Source: Scleroderma bovista (Eukaryota; Basidiomycota; Agaricomycetes; Boletales; Sclerodermataceae). Taken from it: DNA of 64,000 nt. This document shows, one piece after another, positions 40,901 through 48,460 of this stretch. The position numbers and the translations under genes were made by a program. Positions within the stretch are counted from its first letter, which is position 1. Each line of letters begins with the position of its first letter. The notes under the pieces were generated by a model. That model saw only the letters and a program-made list of their open reading frames with translations. It was not told the origin of the DNA and made no database searches. The DNA lies in NCBI GenBank assembly GCA_037178675.1, contig JAYMGJ010000619.1, forward strand, positions 1 through 64,000. Direction: 5' to 3'.

Positions 40901-43814
40901 GGCGCCAGTGACGTACCCACACGATGAGCACCTCCTACAGGAAGCGAAAGGCCGATATAGGGAAGATTCATTCTTCCAAAAGATGTTAGAGACCCCAAAG
41001 GCATTCAAAAACTTCGCACTTACGGAAGACGGTTTTATACGTCTGAAACTTCCCGATAGAAAAGTCATATGTATCCCAGATATCCGAATAGGCGAACGGA
41101 TGCTGCGGGAAATGGTCATTGACCAGGCACACTCACTATTAGCTCATCTGGGCGCTAGGAAAACATTATCATACCTGCGGGAATACGTGTGGTGGGACAC
41201 GATGGTGCATGACATCTCCGCATTCTGTACCTCGTGTACAACCTGCCAGAGAAGTAAACCTCCGAATCAGAAGCCGCTAGGGTTTCTAAATTCGTTGTCC
41301 GTACCGTCTGTTCCATGGGATGCGATAGGCGTTGATTTCGTGGGACCGCTACCTGAGTCTAAGGACAGAAACGGATCGTATGATTCCGTAACGGTAATAA
41401 TCGATTTACTCACCGCAATGATCCATCTGGTCCCAAGTCGGACGACATACACAGCCAAGGATGTGGCTGAGCTAATGTTCGCCGAGGTATACAAACTTCA
41501 CGGATTACCTAGATCAATTGTTAGCGACAGAGACGTCCTGTTCACCAGTCTATTCTGGACGCACCTTAATAAATTGATGGGAGTGAAACAACGCATGTCG
41601 AGCGCATACCACCCCGAGACCGACGGCTCGACCGAACGGGCTAACCGCACGATCGGTCAGATGTTACGATCTTGCATCGGGCCCACCCAGAAGGACTGGG
41701 TGTCGAAACTGCCTGCTATCGAGTTCGCCATCAACATGGCCCGATCAGAGTCAACAGGATACTCACCGTTCTTCTTGAACACCGGGAGAATGCCAAGGGC
41801 GATGATCTGGGATGCTCCGGAAAAGGATGAATACCCTAGCGTAAGAGCGTACGCACAAAGAATGAAACTAGCTCTGACGGCGGCGCATGATGCGTTGTTG
41901 ACAGCAAGAGTCAAGCAAACGATGCAAGCCAATAAACGAAGACGCACGTGCCCACTTGTTGTGGGCGATTTGGTCTACATTTCGACTAAAAACATTAGTT
42001 TCCCTAAAGGGACTTCCCGAAAATTAGTACCAAAGTTCGTGGGACCGTATAAGATAATACAAGACTTTGGCAACTACTCGTTTCGTATTGAACTCCCCAG
42101 TTCCCTCCGTCAACGAGGCATCCATGATGTCTTCCACTCGTCTCTACTACGCATCCATATCCCTAATGACGACCGCTTGTTCCCCGGTCGATCGGACGAA
42201 CAAATCCCTGAGCTCGGCGGAACCGCTCGCGAGTGGATGGTAGACAAGATCCTCTCGCATCGAGGTAGCCACTCGGACGCCAAATTCGAAGTACTTTGGA
42301 CGTCTGGAGATAAAACATGGCTACCCTACGGTGAGATTGCCCATTTGCGTGCGATCACTGACTACTTCGAGATAATAGGTATCGATAGTATCACTCAACT
42401 AACCGATAATAATATCGGGGATGTGTCGGATGACGACGAAGACGTGACAACTGGGTGCGTATCGATATGCATTTGTCGCCCTAACAGGAATTGTCCCATC
42501 CATCAGGGCATGCCAGAGCGACGTCCCTGCTCGGAAGCAATGCGGCCCATGCACCATAGAAGCACAACACCGTCCAATCGACGACCTCACCGGTGCCCAC
42601 TGAAACAACCGCCTGTGGTACCGATCATAGGTGTGAACCGTCGAGGACGACAACGGAATCCAAGCGTTGGTCCAAGCAGGAGCACTAGGCGACACTCCAC
42701 CGGTCCGCGCTCCCGAAGACGACATCTACATCGTCCCAAGGAAGCGGCGCCTAATTACGCTCGCAATGATCGAGTCCCTTGCTGGCGACAACGGTTTGCT
42801 CCCGACCCCCATAGGCGGTATCGACAATCGCCATCCTGGCGTGATCGTTCGTCGGCAACTGTCTCCGACTCAAGGGGTCGGTCGAGGCCCACAAGTATAA
42901 AGGGCTGCCCATCCTGTAACGGGCGAAGGTCCAACTCTCGCCGCCAACCCTATACGAGTCACCACCACGAAGCGAAACGCCAACCTCACCACCTTGACTG
43001 CTTCGTGATGGGCGTCAAGGATTCCAGTCCCCCCGAATTCATAAAAATTGACCACGAATCGTATAACGTCCGCGTTGTTACAAAGGAAGGCGCTAGCTAC
43101 TACGAGAGCTACCACAACGAACAATTACGCGACTTCTTCACCCTGGAGCACCACTTGCGTCAACAGGAGCTGCCCTCCAAGATCCCCGCTGGATTTGAAG
43201 ATTTTCGTATTGCCTTCGACAGGGAAGCCGAGAGGAAGAACCTCTCCGGCGTTTCTTTCGCCCAGATTAATTATGATGGGGTAGAGCCCTCGTCAATTCT
43301 TTGGACCCCCGGCTCCCGCTCGCCCACCGTCCAAGAGGTACTTGGAGTGGGTGCGGATCTAAGGTCCCGATCGGAGAAGCTGGGAATCAGGGCGATGACG
43401 GAAGAAGAGGACGTTGTCTTACGCCAGATGGCTATTAGACAAATGGGAGAGATGCTGAGGATGGACAGGTACAAGAGAAAGGCGTTTGACGAGCGCGAAG
43501 ACAGGCGCCAACAGAAGGGCGTCCGTCTGCCCGACGCATACAGTCGCCGCGCCGCCGGTACCAAGGCTAAGCCACGTCGGCGCCGTCGTTCATCTTCCAG
43601 CCCACCTCCACGACGCGATCGACGTCGCTCTCCCGAGTCGTCCGACCCACATTTCGAGGATACTGTTGCAGGCCCGAGTTCGATCCCTCGCACGGGAGAG
43701 AATGAAGATGTCCACATGAGAGATGAAGGGAGATCACCTCGTGAGGGCAACGGTATCTCGATTAAAGGACAAGCTACGAAGGGAGACAAGAAGGGAAAGG
43801 GGCGAGCAGACTAG
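34989..43814 (+). CDS. Gag-Pol polyprotein (single frame) of the Ty3/gypsy element
   Basis: 2,941 codons from ATG 34989 with no stop or frameshift. In order (residues approximate): a disordered N-terminal region to ~525 with a Ser run and an Arg/Ser-rich tract (440-520); Gag capsid-like domain 526-700 (YDGSADSKAFHRFMTEG); CCHC knuckle 792 (CFICSGAGHFSRNC); an extra region ~905-1140 with an internal duplication; protease with LIDTGS at 1183-1188; reverse transcriptase with YLDD at 1499; RNase H with TDACGNG near 1653; a ~270-residue linker; integrase HHCC (from 2048, FCTSCTTCQ) and DDE core (GVDFVGPLP, IVSDRDVLF, HPETDGSTERAN); chromodomain ~2415-2465 (FEVLWTSGDKTWLP); and a ~470-residue tail with CICRPNRNC and a basic C-terminus. 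Gag and Pol are in one frame, so Gag excess would need proteolysis or another mechanism. Confidence 0.95.
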   Translation: MSMRYNLRKNARARANSLPASPKNQEIAEPPISARPSDSDTRSEDLQEGPNLATPRRYSDVVCGREPPPTPTQACGVLPDLRTVSSVPPDLRIVSSVPGLRSTSPVCPGSERCSPVMPDDLRVPVSIKPTLIATHLEVMAVIHTESGSDGSLSDNGMPEPSPTPGKEVRDDMDSNQGWTTVSRKGRQSRQTSCEKRRHQETLDVELDRAVREAERQLTPDDRVRINKRIIALKNKPAGRQSDETSETISKGEGPSALDKGKGVDPRNWGALSEVSEDLDLDGQRAALASWNLVHNLAHSSTKSSEEESDETHFIKKDRREPKGKRARKASKRKEKITPTEASQKKSRALLDQPTKSKHQSKNERRKDTAERKNLSPVKAMVDKAINLSDKPQKRYRTPKAMEPVEQIDPESYIGLAFKHLDKEAKTTRKKHRIRSSPPDAGANSSTTSSGSSSDDDESSDSSSNSSSTSSSSSGTDSSSTSSRSTVSRSSRRRRRHHGRNRRRGRSRRRSESRRARRKSRRKSRKMTLKPVPPLKYDGSADSKAFHRFMTEGTAYVKDGNVPDEKQVFMIAHYLTGKGRTFYAEEVAIDPYSWRLREFFRRLFNYCFPVNYRNLQRDKIAAFAQNSLTVREYLHELNQMWNTIGERSDRLKVDKFWKGLRKEFQRDLWRDKLNPEVSTLKEVVAAAEIIEISKSVMTGPKESKPFKRHDNAVVRSAATTPEETGDAHQKGNHHRQRGRRGKDRQRSNFSGQKPSKAKTETNNTRANYRKKERTSRPKLSKDEEERRKAEGLCFICSGAGHFSRNCPQRNKVASASKHDSPPGVTSYGVELDFGDIECQRELSKKSASGIHINLMDLFDSDDDGNDVVNLPELVSDEYSLTETETLPATPANASEEDESSEDAESEVSEWYPYKYPFCRLPTDFGEPLSERARGRLASTCYPGEDPDDPAVYVRDRFWVYRIKNGFHVVMDDLYPFEDGLLVPSKWLRNPHFHIDRWYWRLVGQMKGMPDEEIRRLEQRRIGYNLPMGRPVEDRILGRLIRSIDPRASIDENTQFTCVCKEETAAYVIDDTTTRTRVLLPIYKTENPRFNVARWYHRRVRRFRVGPLDEVIESGVGDDIRRLFDAIEREISVSILELHHARPTQSSRFSAIQRNAAVTRDFKRTIPKPIVVVVHVNGQPARALIDTGSLADFVSLTLVEQLRLERVMLEKPLTIQLAVQGSRSKVNFGVSVRFQYQGTDYKRYFDVINLQNYDMILGTPFLYQHRVLVGLNSPRVVLGSREPLEMRGAQVSVLESRATEVYEDSLERVRERLRELAQPLCSPAGVTALPPLRAINHSIPLIDEGKIYPWRPSRCPEALRPLWVEKKNSYLKSGRWELTTARNTCPMLLITKPGTPIRLRVVVDLRERNKNTRKLSSPMPDMEGILRRVAKKPFRSIIDGQDAYEQIRVIPEHVERTAVTTPDGNMVSHVVQQGDCNAPATYQALMNHIFGEYIGVFMDVYLDDTIIYSDTLDEHVQHINTVFQILQKEKLYLSKTKLRFLCKEVKILGRVVTDDGIRMDPEKVDRVVNWKVPTNRTLCRGFVGAVGYLAEDIYKVRVPLGVLAEACAETRPYQWGYTEQRAFETVKRYVAACAPHCRVPLDYSPDRDPIWVMTDACGNGIGGVVAQGRTWKHARVAAFYSAKMSSAQRNYPVHEQELMAGVETMLRHRDILQGVKFTWVTDHKSLTHILDQKGLSGRQARWMERLSEFDFEVLYVPGEENILPDALSRMYEFDAPGTIRSQEEYLQCDLDIVDVSPAAPTELISAPLLVGQEAIAPSVRRSFRLADKHDDGEMPAPGTKRMPKRVTLRVGPDPGPSSGGGGGQPPITLAGPAPTASVERQGETAPQEDQYPAPYAKGRRQRQPAPPAESGRPETGTEFAARVKDRFVLRGPRERTEGGMGTTTQPAPTSMPDNENDTMSDTSTVARKETRRTAPVTYPHDEHLLQEAKGRYREDSFFQKMLETPKAFKNFALTEDGFIRLKLPDRKVICIPDIRIGERMLREMVIDQAHSLLAHLGARKTLSYLREYVWWDTMVHDISAFCTSCTTCQRSKPPNQKPLGFLNSLSVPSVPWDAIGVDFVGPLPESKDRNGSYDSVTVIIDLLTAMIHLVPSRTTYTAKDVAELMFAEVYKLHGLPRSIVSDRDVLFTSLFWTHLNKLMGVKQRMSSAYHPETDGSTERANRTIGQMLRSCIGPTQKDWVSKLPAIEFAINMARSESTGYSPFFLNTGRMPRAMIWDAPEKDEYPSVRAYAQRMKLALTAAHDALLTARVKQTMQANKRRRTCPLVVGDLVYISTKNISFPKGTSRKLVPKFVGPYKIIQDFGNYSFRIELPSSLRQRGIHDVFHSSLLRIHIPNDDRLFPGRSDEQIPELGGTAREWMVDKILSHRGSHSDAKFEVLWTSGDKTWLPYGEIAHLRAITDYFEIIGIDSITQLTDNNIGDVSDDDEDVTTGCVSICICRPNRNCPIHQGMPERRPCSEAMRPMHHRSTTPSNRRPHRCPLKQPPVVPIIGVNRRGRQRNPSVGPSRSTRRHSTGPRSRRRHLHRPKEAAPNYARNDRVPCWRQRFAPDPHRRYRQSPSWRDRSSATVSDSRGRSRPTSIKGCPSCNGRRSNSRRQPYTSHHHEAKRQPHHLDCFVMGVKDSSPPEFIKIDHESYNVRVVTKEGASYYESYHNEQLRDFFTLEHHLRQQELPSKIPAGFEDFRIAFDREAERKNLSGVSFAQINYDGVEPSSILWTPGSRSPTVQEVLGVGADLRSRSEKLGIRAMTEEEDVVLRQMAIRQMGEMLRMDRYKRKAFDEREDRRQQKGVRLPDAYSRRAAGTKAKPRRRRRSSSSPPPRRDRRRSPESSDPHFEDTVAGPSSIPRTGENEDVHMRDEGRSPREGNGISIKGQATKGDKKGKGRAD

Positions 43815-43851
43815 GGAAGGAAGGGTACTGTGTACCCTTGAAGGGGGGGTA

Positions 43852-44087
43852 TGTGACGGCTGAACCATTTAGGCCATCACAGTCGGCCGAGTGTCATACA
43901 TATATTAGACGTATGTCGCCATCCAATATCTCTACTCCGTATCCTCCCGTAGTACCGTATAAATAGTCGCTCCCGTTGTAAATGTTCCCTTCGGTCTTTT
44001 CTCAATATCAGAATTTGGTCTGGTAACTCGAGCATAAGATCTTCGTGTGCCGTTGTCCATAGTACAAACTACTGGTCAACCGTCACA
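43852..44087 (+). repeat. Right LTR
   Basis: 236 bp, reads as identical to the left LTR. It directly abuts the truncated 3' end of the minus-strand GPCR gene, whose last recognisable codons are at about 44120. Confidence 0.96.
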
Positions 44088-45188
44088 ATAACACGCAGAT
44101 ACCAGTCGTCGAATCACTTACAAGAACATCTGATCAGCTCTAATTTGTTCTTCCCACCGTGTATCAGAATGCACAAATGTTCTTTCCCATTTCACCTTCC
44201 ATCGCTTGATATAGAGGCCAAACAGCACGTATGCAATGACATTCAGCACAGCCGCCAACCACATCCAGAAGTATGAGAGCCCAATTTTCTCCATAGTGCT
44301 TCCCTCAATCCAGCACCCTATGCAACGGTGTCAGACAGAATTTCAAGCCGAGCCAGGTCCATGACGGCTTACAATACCCGACGGGAACATATATGTTGTG
44401 TTGAATGACATTGGGCACGACCAACAGGACTCCGATGACCAGCCAAATTATAGCCAACACGACGAGGGCAAATTTCGGTGGAGACCTCCAGCGAAACGCA
44501 AGTACTTGCAACATGTGCAATGCAATAGCCTGGTCTCCGATCAGCCACCTTGCGGTTGTATTCTGTGTGTCACTAGCATACCATCGTACTACGATATGAA
44601 CTTGTTGGATGAGTGCCTACAAACCTGCCCCGAAACATACCTGAGTGCAACTCCGATATCACCGATTTGCTTTAGAATGCCTAGGGGCGAAAAGAGATGA
44701 GCGCCGACTGCAAAACAATGGGGAAATACCTTGAATGGTGCACAAAGTACCCGAGTAAACGCCCTGGTGCATTCACTGAATAAGGCAGGCAGACTTGTGT
44801 TTGTGAACCTGACGCACCGCCTCGATTATCCACTTGATATTTAGCAATCCACCTGCCAAAAGGTTCAATGACGGTTGGCGGGCAAGGCGAGCTCGCAGTC
44901 TGCATATGCTACATACCGGTAGAGAGGATAAGGTCACAGATAAGCAGGTTGAGGAAGTAGTAATGTATGTGTGTCTCCGTGGACCACCTTCGTGGAGCAT
45001 TTCGCTGGATTGCGACAGCGCTATACTGTGGTGGATGTCTAGGTGCATATCGACAGACACTGGCCGCATCGGAAACGTACAGCAATGTAGAGCAAGAGGC
45101 CAGTGACAGCAAGTGCCGAGGTAGCGAATGCCTCAACCATGAAGAGCATCCCTACCCTCGTCCCAAAGTCGAATTCTGCATCGCTCAT
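44088..45188 (-). pseudogene. Git3-like GPCR gene, truncated after TM5 by the retroelement
   Basis: Minus-strand gene starting at 45188 (MSDAEFDFGTRVGMLFMVEA, TM1). Clean joins: LLLYIA to YSAVAIQRNAPRRWSTETH (acceptor ccacag), TM2 YYFLNLLICDLIL, GGLLNIKWIIEA to GVYSGTLCTIQ, GILKQIGDIGVALR to WLIGDQAIALHMLQVLAFRW, TM4 FALVVLAIIWLVIGVLLVVP, then CWIEGSTMEKIGLSYFWMWL and AAVLNVIAYVLFGLYIKRW (TM5) and DTRWEEQIRADQMFL. There a gtaagt donor occurs 33 bp before the LTR. TM6, TM7 and the tail are absent. The family (glucose/cAMP-receptor-like GPCRs expanded in Agaricomycetes) normally continues with two more helices. Upstream frames are intact, so loss looks recent. Confidence 0.75.
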
Positions 45189-45483
45189 CGTTGGAAGATC
45201 GAAGGGACGTGGATGCTTGCACACGGAACCTGGCAAGAGACGTTGATCGAGCCATAGGCAACGAGTCCGTAATTTATGTCTGGAGTCTTTGGATGGCGGG
45301 GCAGATATTAATTTCGACACAGCTTTAGTTTGGCTTTAGTCTGCATGCATTGGTAGGCTGTTCAGAGGAGTGCACCATTTCGGCTAAATGGGCGCAGTGA
45401 AGGTAGTCACATATTGTCAGATCAGCGGTTGATGTTTCCGGATGTGGTATCAGTGACCGAGGCTGAGCTGAGATCTGCCCAAC

Positions 45484-45945
45484 AGGCGAGCCGGTCTGCG
45501 CATGCTACATACCGACAGAGAGGATAAGGTCACAGATAAGCAGGTTGAGGAAGTAGTAATATACGGGTGTCTCTGTCAACCACCTTCGTCACTCGTGAAG
45601 CATTTCACTGGATCACGACAGCGCTATACCGTTGTGGGCCCTGGGGGATGTCTTTGTGTATATCGAGAGACGGTGCCGGCCGCATCGGAAACGTACAGCA
45701 ATAGTGTAGAGCAAGAGGCCTACGACGGCAAGTGCCGATTCAGGCAGCGAAATGCCTCGACCATGAAGAACGTCGCCTATCCTCGTCCCGAAGTCGAATT
45801 CTGCGTTGCTCATTGTTGAAATATGGAAGGGAGGTAGATGCTCGCACACGGAACCTTGCAAGGGGCGTTGATCAAGCGATAGGCAACGAGTTCGTTAATT
45901 TATCATTGGGGTCTTGATAGGCAGATTTTCATTTTGACACAGCTT
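45484..45945 (-). pseudogene. Tandem decayed copy of the GPCR 5' exons
   Basis: About 450 bp clearly homologous, in the same orientation, to 44888-45325 (start exon, first intron, TM2 exon and upstream region). It retains MSNAEFDFGTRIG at its start (codon at 45813) but has small insertions and deletions after it, so the TM1 frame is broken (GDVLHGRGIS instead of GMLFMVEAF). Many scattered substitutions show it is older than the retroelement insertion. It ends before any later exon. Confidence 0.8.
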
Positions 45946-47119
45946 GGCCGTCAGACGGAGACCCTTGGCAGACCGAGGAGTCCAGCGGGAAGACAGGACC
46001 CACGCACAGGTACGGTGGCCGGTGGCAGCATGTTGTGACCCGGGGATAGGACATTTCTCTGATAGCCTGGATTCTCGTTTCAGAGTCAACACCTTCTGAC
46101 ATTTAGCTCCCACAAATCCAAAAAGCCCCTCGAAGAACGCGGGCGCCGGGCAGGCAGCCACGCACCGCTTGCCACTCGTAAGTTGACGACAATAGAATGT
46201 ACATGTTGAACCACGCACATTATGAAGAGCTCGTATTCTCTTTGTGCACAACCACCACTCCAACTCACGGCGACGATAACTCTTCACCCTGATCATGGAC
46301 CACCACATGCAATGACCCCAACCGTATCATGACCACCTCGACCACCACCGTTACACACCCCGAGCACACTACCACCGCGACCTGTACCAGCCTGAGTTAC
46401 CCCCGATGAAGGCAGATCGATCCACATTGCGAAAGCTGCAGTAAATTGAAAAACATCGTTCCAAGTTCCAAAACAAGGAGTGGATCAAACTACACAGAAA
46501 GCAGATATGTACATACAGTAAAAGTAATCTGTAGTGGAGTAGACCCTAGTGAAATGGAAAGTTAGTCACTCTTCCTTCTTACTCCCCTAATATTATGTAA
46601 TCGGGCGCGAGACAAATAGTAGAAGTGCTACATAGTATGAACTACACCGTGATGTATTGAACAGAACATCGTCACATAGTACGTTCTACTACATGCAAAA
46701 ATAAGTAATAAAATAATGTAAAGCATCCAGTACCGTGAGCGTACATGTGCGTAAGTACCTTCATCGTACATGAATGGATGCGTACCTTGTGCCACTACTA
46801 AACGTGGATGCTGCGTGTGTGGTGTTGAAAATGGAACGACGATGACAATCAAAAAAAAAAAAAAGGTCGGGAATGCTTGCCAGGATGATGGTATCAAATC
46901 ACACGTGGTACAAGTAGGTGAGTGAGAGAGATACAAGGATTTAGGTAACATGTAGATGAGATAGCGAGGTGAGGTGGTCATGGTGGCATGATTCATGGGA
47001 GAAGAGGAGGGCAGCACAACAAGAAACCACGAGGATGTGGAGCTGCCCAGAGACAACGTGTTACTAACGACCTGCACTGATGCACGCGTGAGATGGGCCT
47101 ACCTGGCACCCGCCACCCC
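45946..47119. other. Intergenic, repeat-poor
   Basis: About 1.2 kb between the GPCR-copy upstream region and the 3' end of the next minus-strand gene. Only short spurious ORFs. A run of about 15-16 A occurs near 46850, and AT-rich DNA at 46600-46700 probably belongs to the downstream gene's 3' flank. Confidence 0.5.
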
Positions 47120-48306
47120 TCAGCGCCTCGTGACGCGTTTTCGCTCCCTCCCGTCCTCTTCTACATCCATCGAGTCCACCGACCCCGACTGTACCCCTTG
47201 ATGATAGTGATGATGGCTCGCAGTACACCGTCCACTCCTCGTGCGTCGTCTCACACTCGCTCCCGTGTTGCCAGGTGCACCTACATGCTGCGAAACAGCA
47301 CTGCTCCCAGGTCCACCGGCCGGTGATGGGGAAACATCCACAATAGCAGTCGGCGGCGCCTCGCTATTGTCTAGCATCATCATGACGGCATGCCTGCGTT
47401 TCGCGCCTGCTGTGATATTATTATCGTCTACACTGCCTGTGGCAGAAAGCATGGGCCCCGTAATGGGGATGGGTGTAATGGGTGTGCGGAAGATGTTGAT
47501 GTTTTCGGAGGCGAGGGAGAGAGGCAAGGAAAGGGTGGATGTGGATGTTGGATCGGTGAGGTCCTTGCGCGATGCGAATGGAAGGCGGCCCTTGATGGGA
47601 CGTGGGTTTAGCAAGGGGGGTTGTGTGGAGCGGGCTGTGAGAGTTGGGGATGGTGAGGAGGGCGGGTGGGCGTGGGCGTGGAGGACGGACGGGTTGGTCA
47701 GCATAGGTGAGTGAGGGGTGAGGGGTGCCTGCAGAGTAGTGTTATCGCTGTGGATAGAGGGTATGGTCCAGAGAAAGAACTCACTGTGGCCTCTGGTGGT
47801 CTATACGATGTAGAAGCCTTGGTAGGGAACGAAACGGGTGGAGCGCTGTCTTTAGCAACGGTGGTACTAGAGGGAGGCGGGCCACTTCTAGCGCGCTCTT
47901 TCTCCTTCTCCCGCTCCTCGTCCTCGTCCTCTTCCTCCTCTCTGGCCTTTATAGCCTCTATTCTCGCCTCTGTCCAATCCAAGATACGGCCGATGGAGAG
48001 AGTTTCCCCGTTGAGAGGGTGGGCTATGCCAACATCGGCAGAGACGCCCTGTTGGATCATCGACATGAGATCCTGACATGCAGCTGCATATCCAGCGCTG
48101 TACGCTCTCTTTGATGCACTTCTGGACGACCTGTAGAGGGTTGTGATGCTGAGTGCGGCAGCTGGCCGGCGAGGGTGAGTCAGAGTCAGAGTCAGCGAAT
48201 GGGTCGAGAGCCACACCTTTAAAATTGTTGAGCAGGTCCTTCTCGGCCTTTTCAAAGTTCGAAGCAGGCAGAGACTTTGCGAGTCCGTTGAGGTCGAGCG
48301 ATTCCA
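47120..48306 (-). CDS. Small nuclear-type regulator resembling C16orf72/HAPSTR1 family
   Basis: Start 48306 (MESLDLNGLAKSLPASNFEK). An intron (gtgtgg...ggccag) joins LLNNFK to AAALSITTLYRSSRSASKRA. An intron (gtgagt...ctgcag) joins PPEAT to APLTPHSPMLTNPS. The product has a helical segment ITTLYRSSRSASKRAYSAGY followed by DLMSMIQQGVSAD, a DWTEARIEAIKAREEEEDED coiled/acidic region, a Ser/Pro-rich stretch and a C-terminal AGAKRRHAVMMMLDNSEAPP before a basic end RKRVTRR. The 'LYR..SxxxxxAYxxGY' helix and overall plan recall the animal HAPSTR1 stress regulators and their fungal relatives, but I cannot confirm homology. Divergent from the ABC transporter (154 bp). Confidence 0.6.
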
Positions 48307-48460
48307 TCCTGCAGGTTTGAGTCGGTGCGTTTGCAAGGAGATCGGATATGGAGTATTATGTAATAGCCACTCTGTGATCACGTGAGCCGACGCGCCAGTA
48401 AATATCAATGCACGACTGCTCGGGTCCGAGTAATTAGTTGGTTGAGTTACAACCAACATT

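Larger units (their letters stand above)
34580..44087 (+). mobile_element. Ty3/gypsy LTR retrotransposon, full length, apparently intact
   Basis: 9,508-bp element bounded by two 236-bp LTRs that read as identical, with a single 2,941-codon gag-pol frame and a purine-rich tract (about 43842-43850) directly before the right LTR. LTRs begin TGTGACGG and end CCGTCACA, an 8-bp inverted repeat with TG..CA ends. Integrase after RNase H and a C-terminal chromodomain place it among chromoviruses. The 5 bp flanking each side (gtgtg on the left, ataac on the right) do not match, so no target-site duplication is present. The primer binding site after the left LTR (tatttttaccctag..) does not resemble a common tRNA complement. 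LTR identity implies very recent insertion or conversion. Confidence 0.95.
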
